Of a stretch of DNA of 60,276 bases, positions 44,698 through 53,463 are shown piece by piece. The notes under the pieces are model-generated. The model was given only the letters and a program-made list of their open reading frames with translations. It searched no databases and was not told where the DNA came from. Each line of letters begins with the position of its first letter. Position 1 is the stretch's first letter. The stretch is from Streptomyces wedmorensis (GTDB lineage: Bacteria; Actinomycetota; Actinomycetes; Streptomycetales; Streptomycetaceae): assembly GCF_000716445.1 (NCBI RefSeq), contig NZ_JNWK01000043.1, positions 1-60,276 of the forward strand, in the 5' to 3' direction. A program made the position numbers and the translations under genes.

Positions 44698-45005
44698 AGC
44701 CGCCACACCACCGGGAGTCCGGCCTCGGCCCCCGCCGAGGAGTAGTCGTGGACGGTGTCGAGGAGTTCAGCCATCTCCGCCTGCCAGGCGATGTTGACCG
44801 GGAGGGATTCCAGCTCCGCCAGGAGGCGGGCGTAGTCCTCGCAGTCGAGTACGTGGAAGAGCTCGCGGTCGCTGCGCCAGATGGTCCACGACGTGACGCC
44901 CGCGGCCCTGATGGCGGCGGTGAGTTCGGCCGGTACGGCGCGGTGGGCCGCCTCGTACTCGTCGATCCGGCCCGCGCGGAGGCGGGTGTGCAGGGCGATC
45001 CTCAT
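44694..45005 (-). CDS. L-rhamnose/L-fucose mutarotase family protein
   Basis: 103 residues, RhaM-type fold: MRIALHTRLRAGRIDEYEAA, VTSWTIWRSDRELFHVLDCE, and a final LPVNIAWQAEM followed by LLDTVHDYSSAG. Interconverts anomers of a 6-deoxy-sugar to feed the dehydrogenase. Here L-fucose is the likely substrate because of the operon. Overlaps LutC and the lactonase genes by 4 bases each. Confidence 0.87.
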   Translation of the reverse strand: MRIALHTRLRAGRIDEYEAAHRAVPAELTAAIRAAGVTSWTIWRSDRELFHVLDCEDYARLLAELESLPVNIAWQAEMAELLDTVHDYSSAGAEAGLPVVWRL

Positions 45006-45652
45006 GGCTGCTCCGTGGGCGTGGGGTCGACGATGACGACGTCCAGGGCGCGGGGACCGTGGACGCCTTCCACCCGGTCGAGTTCGATGTCGCTGGTGGC
45101 GGACGGGCCGGAGACGAAGGTGAGCGGGTGTTGTGGGTCGAGGCGGGCGAGGGCGTCGGGGAGATCGTCGGCGATCTGCTCGGCGCGGACGACGCACAGG
45201 TGGTAGTCGGGGACGAGGGTGAGGGCGCGCCGGCCCTGGCCGGGGCCGGTGTCCAGGACGATCGTTCCGGTGACCGCGATCCCCGCGGCGGCCAGCGTGA
45301 TCGCTCCGTCCAGGGCGTCCAGCTCGGGGACGTCCAGGGGCTCGGCGTGCCACTTCCACGCGCCGGTCGGCAGCATGGCGGCGGGGAACCCCCGGGGCAC
45401 GGCCAGGTTCCGGGCGCCGCGCCCGCCGAGCGCCGCCGCGAGGGCGAGAGGGAGCCCGGCCTCGTCGGTCCGGATGACGTTCGCGCGGTAGTCGGCGACC
45501 CGTTCCGCGAACAGGGCGACGACGTCCTGCCCGGGCTCGACGTGGCGGCGGCGGTAGGCACGCGGGACGGGCACGTCCTCGGGCCGTTCCTCGGCTGCTA
45601 CGTCGGCGAGGGCGGCGCGGATACGGCCGAGGACGGCGTCGCGGCTGCTCAC
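45002..45652 (-). CDS. lutC: LutC, LUD-domain L-lactate oxidation protein
   Basis: 216 residues from GTG 45652 (GTGA overlap with LutB). LUD-domain features: AVLGRIRAALADV near residue 4, AVTGTIVLDTGPGQGRRALT near 128, LVPDYHLCVVRAEQI near 150 and FVSGPSATSDIELDRVEGVH near 180. LutABC together oxidise L-lactate to pyruvate. Its place inside the fucose operon matches the L-lactate that the pathway produces. Confidence 0.92.
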   Translation of the reverse strand: MSSRDAVLGRIRAALADVAAEERPEDVPVPRAYRRRHVEPGQDVVALFAERVADYRANVIRTDEAGLPLALAAALGGRGARNLAVPRGFPAAMLPTGAWKWHAEPLDVPELDALDGAITLAAAGIAVTGTIVLDTGPGQGRRALTLVPDYHLCVVRAEQIADDLPDALARLDPQHPLTFVSGPSATSDIELDRVEGVHGPRALDVVIVDPTPTEQP

Positions 45653-47106
45653 GGGCGCTCCTCCTTCCGGTTCTTGCGCCACCAAGTGCGGAAGGACTCC
45701 GCAGGCGGTGCGGGAGTGTCGCGGGTGTCCGACCAGCCGCTGAGCGGTCCCGGCAGGCGGCCGATGCGGCCCTCGCGGGCCAGGACCTTGCCGCCGAGGG
45801 CGGCGGCGCGTTGCGCGGCTGCGAGCAGGCGCGGGGAGTCGAGGACGGTGGCCGCCGCCTTCATGGCGAGCGCTTCGGCGGATGCCCTGCCCTTCCCCTC
45901 GACCGCCTTGACGCGGAGGTGGGTGAGGACCTCCGGGATGTTGATCTTGACGGGGCAGGCGTCGTAGCAGGCTCCGCACAGGGTGGAGGCGAAGGGGAGG
46001 GAGGCGGCGTTCTCCACCCCTACGAGTTGGGGGGTGAGGACGGCGCCGATCGGCCCGGGGTAGACGGAGCCGTAGGCGTGGCCGCCGGTGCGCTCGAAGA
46101 CGGGGCAGACGTTCAGGCAGGCGGAGCAGCGGATGCAGGCGAGTGCCTGGCGGCCGGTCTCGTCGGCGAGGGTGTCGGTGCGGCCGTTGTCGAGCAGGAC
46201 GAGATGGAAGTCCCGGGGGCCGTCGCCTTCGGTCGTTCCGGTCCAGGTCGAGGTGTAGGGGTTCATGCGCTCGCCGGTGGAGGAGCGGGGCAGGAGTTGC
46301 AGGAACACCTCCAGGTCCTGCCAGGTGGGGATCACTTTCTCGATGCCCATGACCGTGATGAGGGTCTCGGGCAGGGTGAGGCACATGCGGCCGTTGCCCT
46401 CGGACTCGACGACCATCACGGTTCCGGTGTCGGCGACGGCGAAGTTGGCGCCGGAGACGGCGACCTTGGCGGTGAGGAACTTCTCCCGCAGGTGCAGGCG
46501 CGCGGCCTCGGCGAGCTCACGCGGGTCGTCGCTCAGATCCTCGGGGGCGGGCTGCCCCCAGTGGCCCATCTCGGCGACGAAGAGGTCGCGGACCTCGGTG
46601 CGGTTCTTGTGGATCGCGGGGACCAGGATGTGGGAGGGCCGGTCGTCGCCGAGCTGGACGATGAGCTCGGCCAGGTCGGTCTCGTAGGCGGTGATGCCGA
46701 CCTCGGCGAGGTGTTCGTTGAGGCCGATCTCCTGGGTGGCCATGGACTTGACCTTGACCACCTCCGACTCGCCGGTGGCGCGGACGAGTTCGGTGACGAT
46801 GCGGTTGGCCTCGGCGGCGTCGGAGGCCCAGTGGACGGTTCCGCCCGCCGCGGTGACCGAGGCCTCCAGCGCCAGCAGGTAGTGGTCCAGGTGGCGTGAG
46901 ACCCGCTTCTTGATCGCGGCGGCGGAGTCGCGCAGCTCCTCCCAGTCGTCCAGCTCGGCCGCCACCGCGAGTCGCTTGTCGCGGATGGTGCCGGTGGCCC
47001 GCTTGAGGTTCGCACGCAGCTGTTCGTCCGCGAGGGCGGTGCGTGCCGCCTCGGGGAAGGCCGGGGAGCCCAGCCAGATCACGCCGCGGCTCCGGGGATC
47101 GCTCAC
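45649..47106 (-). CDS. lutB: LutB, iron-sulfur LUD protein of L-lactate oxidation
   Basis: 485 residues from GTG 47106 (GTGA overlap with LutA). N-terminal LUD domain (MATQEIGLNEHLAEVGITAY, VSGANFAVADTGTVMVVES). Two 4Fe-4S motifs follow: ACIRCSACLNVCPVF near residue 322 and CGACYDACPVKINIPEVL near 370. The C-terminal ~80 residues are a Trp-rich extension typical of the family. It carries electrons from L-lactate oxidation. Confidence 0.93.
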   Translation of the reverse strand: MSDPRSRGVIWLGSPAFPEAARTALADEQLRANLKRATGTIRDKRLAVAAELDDWEELRDSAAAIKKRVSRHLDHYLLALEASVTAAGGTVHWASDAAEANRIVTELVRATGESEVVKVKSMATQEIGLNEHLAEVGITAYETDLAELIVQLGDDRPSHILVPAIHKNRTEVRDLFVAEMGHWGQPAPEDLSDDPRELAEAARLHLREKFLTAKVAVSGANFAVADTGTVMVVESEGNGRMCLTLPETLITVMGIEKVIPTWQDLEVFLQLLPRSSTGERMNPYTSTWTGTTEGDGPRDFHLVLLDNGRTDTLADETGRQALACIRCSACLNVCPVFERTGGHAYGSVYPGPIGAVLTPQLVGVENAASLPFASTLCGACYDACPVKINIPEVLTHLRVKAVEGKGRASAEALAMKAAATVLDSPRLLAAAQRAAALGGKVLAREGRIGRLPGPLSGWSDTRDTPAPPAESFRTWWRKNRKEERP

Positions 47107-47843
47107 CACGGCTCTCCCTCGGTGCTCGCCAGGATTTCGGCCAGGTGCATGCTCCGGACCCGGTCGCCCTGTCGGGAGAGGCCGCCGCCGATGTGCAGGA
47201 GGCAGGAGTTGTCGGCGGCGCACAGCACCTCGGCGCCGCTGGCGCGGACGGCGGCGGTCTTGTCGGCGAGCATGACGTTCGACGTGTCGGCGTTCTTGAC
47301 CGCGAAGGTGCCGCCGAAGCCGCAGCAGGAGTCGGCGGAGGGCAGGTCGACGAGTTCGAGGCCGTCGACCGCGCTCAGCAGGCGCTGGGGCCGGTCGCCC
47401 AGCCGCAGGCCGCGCAGCGAGTGGCAGGTGGGGTGGTAGGCGACCCGGCGGGGGAAGTGCGCGCCGACGTCGGTGACGCCCAGGACGTCGGTGAGGAACT
47501 CGGTGAACTCATGCACCCGGGGCATCAGTTCGTCCACCTGCCGCTGGAGGGCGGTGTCCCCGTACTGCTCGGCGAGGAGCGGGTGGTTCTCCCGTACCAT
47601 CCCGGCGCAGGACGCGGACGGGGTGACCACGGCGTCGTACTCGGCGAAGGTCCGGGCGAAACGGGTCACCAGCGGCGCGGCGTCCCGGCGGTAGCCGGTG
47701 TTGAAGTGCATCTGCCCGCAGCAGGTCTGCTCCGTCGGGAAGTCGACGGTGTGGCCGAGGCGTTCGAGGACGCTCACCACGGCGCGTCCGCTGCCGGGGA
47801 AGAGGGTGTCGTTGAAGCAGGTGATGAACAATGCGACGCGCAT
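47103..47843 (-). CDS. lutA: LutA, CCG-domain L-lactate oxidation protein
   Basis: 246 residues. Two CCG repeats: FPTEQTCCGQMHFNTGY near residue 37 and DLPSADSCCGFGGTFAVKN near 170, plus CHSLRGL between them. These Cys-rich domains bind a cluster or disulfide relay in the GlcF/HdrB-type family. ATG 47843 overlaps the aldo-keto reductase stop by one base, so LutABC is an integral part of the fucose operon. Confidence 0.93.
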   Translation of the reverse strand: MRVALFITCFNDTLFPGSGRAVVSVLERLGHTVDFPTEQTCCGQMHFNTGYRRDAAPLVTRFARTFAEYDAVVTPSASCAGMVRENHPLLAEQYGDTALQRQVDELMPRVHEFTEFLTDVLGVTDVGAHFPRRVAYHPTCHSLRGLRLGDRPQRLLSAVDGLELVDLPSADSCCGFGGTFAVKNADTSNVMLADKTAAVRASGAEVLCAADNSCLLHIGGGLSRQGDRVRSMHLAEILASTEGEPW

Positions 47844-48841
47844 CAGCCCGTCCCCTCGGGGGTCGGGACGTCGGCGGGGAGTAGTCCGCGTTCCTTGAGT
47901 TCCGCCCACAGCGCGGCCGGCACGGGGGTGCGGACCATGGCGGCGGCGTCCTGCGCCTCGGCGGCGCTGCGCGCCCCGACCAGGACGCTCGTGACGGCCC
48001 GGTGCCCGAACGGGAAGCGCAGGGCGGCGGCGCGCAAGGGTACGCCGTGGTCCTCGCACACGGTCCTGAGCGCGATGGCGCGGGCCAGTACGTCGTCGGG
48101 GGCGGTGACGTAGTCGAAGGTGGCGCCGGGGCGGGGGTCGGCGAGCAGTCCGGAGTTGAAGACGCCTCCGACGACCACGTCGACCCCGCGCTCGGCGGCC
48201 AGGGGGAGGAGTTCCGTGAGCCCGCGCTGGTCGAGCAGGGTATAGCGGCCGGCGAGCAGGACGGTGTCGATGTCGGTCTCGCGGACGAAGCGGGCGAGGA
48301 GCCCGGCCTGGTTCATGCCGACGCCGATCGCGCCCACGATTCCTTCCGCGCGCAGCGCCTCCAGCGCGGGATACGCCTCGGTCAGAGCCTGCTCGGCGTG
48401 GTCGTCAGGATCGTGTACGTAGACGAGGTCGATCCGGTCAAGACCCAGCCGCTCAAGGCTGGCCTCCAGACTCCTGCGTACGCCGTCGGCGGTGAAGTCC
48501 CAGACTCGCTCGTGAGTGGCCGGGACGGCGAAACCGTTGGCCAGGTCGTCGCCGGTCGTCTCCGTACGGGGGCTAAGCAGCCGGCCGACCTTGGTGGAGA
48601 CGACGTACTCGTCCCTGGGCAGACCGCGCAGCGCGGCGCCGAGGCGCCGTTCGGACAGGCCGAGGCCGTAGTGCGGGGCGGTGTCGAAGTACCGTACGCC
48701 GCCTTCCCAGGCGGCCGACACGGCCTGCTCCGCCTGGGCGTCGCTCACCGGGGTGAACAGGTTCCCGATCCCGGCGGCACCGAAGGCGAGTTCGCTCACG
48801 CGCAGTGTGCCGCGGCCGAGTGGATTGTCGCGCAGGCTCAT
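47843..48841 (-). CDS. Aldo/keto reductase, probable L-fucose 1-dehydrogenase
   Basis: 332 residues. AKR motifs: YFDTAPHYGLGLSERRLG (Asp and Tyr), VVSTKVGRLLSPR (Lys) and IDLVYVHDPDDHAEQAL (His), with the cofactor end TSVLVGARSAAEAQDAAA. Best fit is the D-threo-aldose/L-fucose dehydrogenase group that oxidises L-fucose to the lactone with NAD(P). In this operon it provides step one. The start overlaps the SDR stop (ATGA). Confidence 0.83.
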   Translation of the reverse strand: MSLRDNPLGRGTLRVSELAFGAAGIGNLFTPVSDAQAEQAVSAAWEGGVRYFDTAPHYGLGLSERRLGAALRGLPRDEYVVSTKVGRLLSPRTETTGDDLANGFAVPATHERVWDFTADGVRRSLEASLERLGLDRIDLVYVHDPDDHAEQALTEAYPALEALRAEGIVGAIGVGMNQAGLLARFVRETDIDTVLLAGRYTLLDQRGLTELLPLAAERGVDVVVGGVFNSGLLADPRPGATFDYVTAPDDVLARAIALRTVCEDHGVPLRAAALRFPFGHRAVTSVLVGARSAAEAQDAAAMVRTPVPAALWAELKERGLLPADVPTPEGTG

Positions 48842-49599
48842 GGCTTCGGCTCCGGGCGCAGGCGCAGGCCGGCCATTCCGCCGTCGACGGCGAGTGCGGT
48901 GCCGGTGACGGAGGAGGCGGAGGGTGAGGCGAGGTAGGCGATGGCGGCGGCGACCTCGTCGGCGGTGACGAGCCGGCCGGTGGGCTGGCGGGCGTCGAGC
49001 GCCGCGCGTTCGGCGGCGGGGTCGGGCGCCTGGTCGAGGAGCCGGCCCACCCAGGGCGTGTCGACGGTGCCGGGGTTGACGCAATTGACGCGGATGCCCT
49101 CGCGGACGTGGTCCGCCGCCATGGCGAGGGTCAGGGACAGGACGGCGCCCTTGCTCGCCGAGTACAGCGCGCGCTGCGGGAGTCCCGCGGTGGCAGCGAT
49201 GGAGCAGGTGTTGACCACGGCGGCGGCCGTCGAACGGCGCAGGTACGGGAGGGCGGCGCGGGTGGTGCGGACGATGCCGAGCACGTTCACGTCCAGGACA
49301 CGGTGCCACTGCTCGTCGTCGTTGTCCTCCACGGTGCCGGCGGCGCCGATGCCGGCGTTGTTGACGAGGATGTCGATGCCGCCGAGCCGTTCGGCCGCCC
49401 CCTCGACGGCCGAGCGGACGGAGGCATCGTCGGCGACGTCGGCGGTGAAGCCGTGCAGGGGGCCGCCGGCGCCGCTCGGGTCGAGGTCGAGGACGGCGAC
49501 GTCCGCCCCGCGCTCGTGCAGGAGCCGGGCGGTGGCCAGTCCGATACCGGAGGCGCCTCCGGTGACGAGGGCGGTGAGTCCGCCGAGGTCGAGGGTCAT
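48838..49599 (-). CDS. SDR, probable 2-keto-3-deoxy-L-fuconate dehydrogenase
   Basis: 253 residues, classical short-chain dehydrogenase. [12 protein letters not shown] near residue 14, [13 protein letters not shown] near 75, [10 protein letters not shown] with the Ser, [13 protein letters not shown] with the catalytic Tyr-Lys near 140-144 and [11 protein letters not shown]. An L-fucose 1-dehydrogenase role cannot be excluded. Because an AKR for that step and a FAH hydrolase for the last step are both present, oxidation of 2-keto-3-deoxy-L-fuconate at C4 is the missing step and the best assignment. Confidence 0.8.
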   Translation of the reverse strand: MTLDLGGLTALVTGGASGIGLATARLLHERGADVAVLDLDPSGAGGPLHGFTADVADDASVRSAVEGAAERLGGIDILVNNAGIGAAGTVEDNDDEQWHRVLDVNVLGIVRTTRAALPYLRRSTAAAVVNTCSIAATAGLPQRALYSASKGAVLSLTLAMAADHVREGIRVNCVNPGTVDTPWVGRLLDQAPDPAAERAALDARQPTGRLVTADEVAAAIAYLASPSASSVTGTALAVDGGMAGLRLRPEPKP

Positions 49600-50996
49600 G
49601 CCGGTTCCTCCGTGTCCGCACCGGCCGTGGTCGCGGCGGCTGCATCGGCTTCGGCCGCAACGACTGAGGCTGCTTGGGCTGCGGCGTCCGCAGCCCAGAA
49701 GGTGCCGTGGGGATAAGTGAACGTGTCGATGGTGCTCTGGTACAGGGTGGCGGAGAAGCCGGGCGTGGTGGGTGCCCGGTAGTGACCGGCCTCGATGACG
49801 ACGGGGTCGACGAAGTGCTCGTGGAGATGGTCGACGTACTCGACGACGCGGTCCTCGACCGTGCCCGACAGGGCCACGTAGTCGAACATCGAGAGGTGCT
49901 GGACGAGTTCGCACAGGCCCACGCCGCCCGCGTGCGGGCAGACGGGTACGCCGAACTTGGCGGCGAGCAGCAGGATCGCGAGGTTCTCGTTGACACCGGC
50001 CACGCGGGCGGAGTCCAGCTGGAGCACGTCGATGGCGTCGGCCTGGAGGAGCTGCTTGAAGACGATCCGGTTCTGTACGTGCTCGCCGGTGGCGACCTTG
50101 ACCGGGTGGACGCCCTGCCGGACGGCGGCGTGACCGAGGATGTCGTCGGGGCTGGTGGGCTCCTCGATCCAGTACGGGTCGAACTCGGCGAGCGCCCTCG
50201 TCCAGGTGATGGCCTCGGCGACGTTCCACCGCTGGTTGGCGTCGATCGCCATCCGGATGTCCGGTCCCACTGCCGCGCGGGCGGCGCGGCAGCGGCGGAT
50301 GTCGTCCGCCAGGTCGGCGCCGACCTTCAGCTTGATCTGGGTGAAGCCGTCGGCGACGGCCTCCCGGGCGAGGCGGGTGAGCTTCTCGTCGGAGTAGCCG
50401 AGCCAGCCGGGCGAGGTCGTGTACGCCGGGTAGCCCCGCTCGCGCAGCCGCATTGCCCGCTCGCGCGCGCCCTGCCTGCCCTTGGTCAGGAGCTCCAGTG
50501 CCTCGGCGGGTGTCAGGGCGTCCTCGATGTAGCGGAAGTCGATCTGCCCCACCAGCCATTCGGGTTCCGCGTCGGCGAGGAGCCGCCACAGCGGCTTGCC
50601 CTCGCGTTTGGCGGCGAGGTCCCACACCGCGTTGACGACGGCGCCGATCGCCATGTGCATCACGCCCTTCTCGGGGCCGAGCCAGCGCAGCTGGCTGTCG
50701 CCGATCAGGTCGCGGTACAGGGAGCCGGGGTCGGCGCACAGCTCGTCGACCGGCCGGCCGAGCACGTGCTCGCGCAGCGCGCCGATGGCGGCGACCTGGA
50801 CGTCGTTTCCGCGCCCGATGGTGAAGGTGAAGCCGTGGCCTTCAGCGCCGTCTTCCGCGTCGGTGCGCAGGACGAGGTAGGCGGCGGAATAGTCGGGGTC
50901 GGGGTTCATCGCGTCGGAGCCGTCGAGCTCGCGCGAGGTGGGGAAGCGTATGTCGTACGTGTCGAGGGCGGTGATCCGCGCGGCGTGTGCGCTCAA
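49596..50996 (-). CDS. L-fuconate dehydratase (enolase superfamily)
   Basis: 466 residues from TTG 50996, with AAAGG 7 bases upstream. Enolase-type residues: [11 protein letters not shown] (KxK, near 220), [15 protein letters not shown] (Asp), [13 protein letters not shown] (Glu), [18 protein letters not shown] (Glu-His) and [16 protein letters not shown] (His). Near the N-terminus, [20 protein letters not shown] and [13 protein letters not shown] are specific to fuconate dehydratases. Removes water from L-fuconate to 2-keto-3-deoxy-L-fuconate (EC 4.2.1.68). The C-terminal Ala-rich tail of about 30 residues is unusual for the family. Confidence 0.9.
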   Translation of the reverse strand: MSAHAARITALDTYDIRFPTSRELDGSDAMNPDPDYSAAYLVLRTDAEDGAEGHGFTFTIGRGNDVQVAAIGALREHVLGRPVDELCADPGSLYRDLIGDSQLRWLGPEKGVMHMAIGAVVNAVWDLAAKREGKPLWRLLADAEPEWLVGQIDFRYIEDALTPAEALELLTKGRQGARERAMRLRERGYPAYTTSPGWLGYSDEKLTRLAREAVADGFTQIKLKVGADLADDIRRCRAARAAVGPDIRMAIDANQRWNVAEAITWTRALAEFDPYWIEEPTSPDDILGHAAVRQGVHPVKVATGEHVQNRIVFKQLLQADAIDVLQLDSARVAGVNENLAILLLAAKFGVPVCPHAGGVGLCELVQHLSMFDYVALSGTVEDRVVEYVDHLHEHFVDPVVIEAGHYRAPTTPGFSATLYQSTIDTFTYPHGTFWAADAAAQAASVVAAEADAAAATTAGADTEEPA

Positions 50997-51007
50997 CGTG
51001 GTGCCTT

Positions 51008-51859
51008 TCAGGCGTGTGCGAAGGTCTGACGCTGGGTGCCGAGGCCGTCGATGGACAGCTCGACCACATCGCCCGCGCGCAGGTAGGGGGTGCCGGGCAG
51101 GCCGAGGGCCACGCCGGCCGGGGTGCCGGTGTTGATGACGTCGCCGGGGTTGAGCACCATGTACTGACTCAGGTACCAGACGACGTGGGTGACATCGAAG
51201 ATCATGTTCTTGGTGTGGCCGTTCTGGCGCGTGTCGCCGTTGACGGCGAGCCGGAGGCCCAGCGCCTGGGGGTCGCCGGCCTCGTCCGGGGTGACCAGCC
51301 ACGGCCCCAGCGGGTTGAACGTCTCGCAGGACTTGCCGAGGTCCCACTGCCCGGAGTACTCCAGCTGGAACTCCCGCTCCGAGACGTCGTTGCTGATCGC
51401 GTACCCCGCGACATGGCCGAGGGACTGCTCGGGCGAGCTGAGGTACTGGGCGCGGCGACCGATCACGACGGCGAGCTCCACCTCCCAGTCCGTCTTCACC
51501 GAACCGCGCGGGATGAGCACCTGGTCGCAGGGCCCGACAACGGTGGCCGGATCCTTCATGAACACCACCGGCCGCTCCGGCACGGGGACGCCGGTCTCCG
51601 CGGCATGGTCGCGGTAGTTGAGCCCGATGCACACGATCTTGCCGGGGCGGGCGACAGGGGCGGCGATCCGCTGTCCTTCCGTGTCGAGGGGCGGCAGCGT
51701 GCCTTCCGCGAGCGCCCGCCGGACGCGGTCGACGCCGTCGGAGGCGAGGAACGCCCCGTCGATGTCGGCGGTGAGTCCGGTGAGCGCGTGGACGGTGCCG
51801 TCGTCGCCGAGGACCGCCGGGATCTCTGCCCCCGGGTCACCGACGCGCAATAGCCTCAT
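51008..51859 (-). CDS. FAH-family 2,4-diketo-3-deoxy-L-fuconate hydrolase
   Basis: 283 residues. FAH-fold motifs: [17 protein letters not shown] near residue 74, [32 protein letters not shown] (Glu metal ligands), [19 protein letters not shown] (Asp), [18 protein letters not shown] and [15 protein letters not shown]. Splits the diketo acid into pyruvate and L-lactate. First gene of the minus-strand operon; AGGAGA lies before ATG 51859. Downstream of the three palindromes at 51907-52157. Confidence 0.86.
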   Translation of the reverse strand: MRLLRVGDPGAEIPAVLGDDGTVHALTGLTADIDGAFLASDGVDRVRRALAEGTLPPLDTEGQRIAAPVARPGKIVCIGLNYRDHAAETGVPVPERPVVFMKDPATVVGPCDQVLIPRGSVKTDWEVELAVVIGRRAQYLSSPEQSLGHVAGYAISNDVSEREFQLEYSGQWDLGKSCETFNPLGPWLVTPDEAGDPQALGLRLAVNGDTRQNGHTKNMIFDVTHVVWYLSQYMVLNPGDVINTGTPAGVALGLPGTPYLRAGDVVELSIDGLGTQRQTFAHA

Positions 51860-51906
51860 GGTCCGTCTCCTGTCCTTGTGTCGGGAGGGCGAGCTGTCGC
51901 CTCACC

Positions 51907-52157
51907 AATACATCGGATGAATCTGCTTGCCCAGGACCATACGAGTCCGAGCCGCGCGGCCGCAAGAAGACATCCGATGTCTGTGGATCAAATCCGTCCA
52001 TCGCCTCCCACCGGCGCGGTTCACCAGCAGGCGACCCGACTTCACCACCCCAGCCGAGCACGCGAGGAAGCGGTCACGAGAGATCCGCTCCCACCTCTTG
52101 TCAGCCGGGTTCCCGGCTCGTATGGTCCTCGTTACCCGGAAGTCATCGGATGACTTC
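51907..52157. promoter_or_regulatory. Three ATC-S-GAT palindromes between divergent fucose operons
   Basis: Within the 439-base gap 51860-52298 are three sites built on ATC-S-GAT. Site 1, AATACATC-G-GATGAATC, is centred at 51915. Site 2, AGACATC-C-GATGTCT, is centred at 51975 and has perfect 7-bp arms. Site 3, GAAGTCATC-G-GATGACTTC, is centred at 52148 with perfect 9-bp arms. Odd-length palindromes of this sort are typical of dimeric GntR/FadR binding. Related sites lie before the GH95 gene. The likely binder is one of the two FadR-type proteins in the window. Confidence 0.7.
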
Positions 52158-52298
52158 AGAGGCGCGATCCACGTCGTAGGCCCCCAGAACCACCAGGTCA
52201 CCCGCCTCTCCCGCGGTCCTCCCCCGTCGCCCCGGACACCACTGGCTCACGCCCACCCCGCACGGGTACGCCGGCATCCCAGCAAGGAGATCCCCAGC

Positions 52299-53339
52299 AT
52301 GAAGCCCCGCTCCGTCAGAATCGCGGCCATGGCCGCCACCGTGGTCGCCGTGGCCGGTCTCGGTACCGCCTGCAACCGGGAGGGCGCCGACTCCGGCTCC
52401 GGCGGCAAGGCCGCCATCGGCATCGATCTCCCGCGGGCGGACTCCGACTTCTGGAACTCCTACGCCCAGTACATCGGCAGCGAGACCAAGGCCCTCGGCC
52501 TCGACACGCTGCCGGTGAGCAACTCGCAGAACGACGTGACCAAGCTGGTCGCCAACGTCCAGGTCCTCCAGAACACCGGCGCCAAGGCCGTTGTCATGGC
52601 CCCGCAGGACACCGGTGCGATCGCCTCCACCCTCGATCGGCTCGAAGCCGCGAAGATCCCGGTGGTCAGCGTCGACACCCGCCCCGACAAGGGGAACGTC
52701 TACATGGTGGTGCGCGCCGACAACAAGGCGTACGGCACCAAGGCCTGCGAGTTCCTCGGCAAGCAGCTCGGCGGCAAGGGCAAGGTCGCCGAGCTCCAGG
52801 GGGCGCTCGACTCCGTCAACGGCCGCGACCGGTCCGAGGCCTTCGCCGCCTGCATGAAGGAGAAGTTCCCCGGCATCCAGGTCATCGAGCTGGCCACCGA
52901 CTGGAAGGGCGACGTCGCCTCGGCGAAGCTCCAGTCGACCCTCACCGCGCACCCGGACCTCAAGGGCGTCTACATGCAGGCCGGCGGCGTCTTCCTGCAG
53001 CCGACCCTCACCCTGCTCCAGCAGAAGGGCCTGCTCAAACCGGCCGGAACGCCCGGGCACATCGCCATCGTCTCCAACGACGGCATCCCGGCCGAGTTCG
53101 ACGCGATCCGCAAGGGCCAGATCGACGCGACCGTCTCCCAGCCCGCCGACCTGTACGCCAAGTACGCCCTGTACTACGCCAAGGCGGCCACCGAGGGCAA
53201 GACCTTCAAGCCGGGCCCCACCGACCACGACTCCACCATCGTCGAGCTGCCCAACGGTCTGGAGGACCAGCTTCCCGCCCCGCTGGTCACCAAGGACAAC
53301 GTGGACGACAAGTCCCTCTGGGGCAACACCATCGGCTAG
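52299..53339 (+). CDS. Ribose-type ABC substrate-binding lipoprotein, fucose locus
   Basis: 346 residues. Lipoprotein signal ends AGLGTACNREG (Cys near residue 25). RbsB-type fold: IGIDLPRADSDFWNSYAQYI, TKLVANVQVLQNTGAKAVVM, PVVSVDTRPDKGNVYMVVRA, QGALDSVNGRDRSEAFAACM and GVYMQAGGVFLQPTLTLLQQ. AAGGAGA lies 9 bases before ATG 52299. First gene of the divergent importer operon, so L-fucose or a fucoside is the probable ligand. Confidence 0.92.
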   Translation: MKPRSVRIAAMAATVVAVAGLGTACNREGADSGSGGKAAIGIDLPRADSDFWNSYAQYIGSETKALGLDTLPVSNSQNDVTKLVANVQVLQNTGAKAVVMAPQDTGAIASTLDRLEAAKIPVVSVDTRPDKGNVYMVVRADNKAYGTKACEFLGKQLGGKGKVAELQGALDSVNGRDRSEAFAACMKEKFPGIQVIELATDWKGDVASAKLQSTLTAHPDLKGVYMQAGGVFLQPTLTLLQQKGLLKPAGTPGHIAIVSNDGIPAEFDAIRKGQIDATVSQPADLYAKYALYYAKAATEGKTFKPGPTDHDSTIVELPNGLEDQLPAPLVTKDNVDDKSLWGNTIG

Positions 53340-53383
53340 GCCCTCTCTTCCGGAGCTTGCCGGTCAAGCCCCGCCCACAGGCC

Positions 53384-53437
53384 CCGTGAGCGGCGGGCGG
53401 TCACACAACGCCCCGCCCGCGCGCCCACCGCTCACGG
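53384..53437 (+). terminator. Intercistronic stem-loop in the importer operon
   Basis: Outer stem CCGTGAGCGG (53384-53393) and its complement (53428-53437), inner stem CGGGCGG (53394-53400) with CCGCCCG (53413-53419). It lies between the binding-protein gene and the ATPase gene. Such structures often let the binding protein be made in excess by partial termination or by protecting the upstream message. Confidence 0.6.
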
Positions 53438-53463
53438 TCACCGCGGAAAGGAAACCCCCCGCC

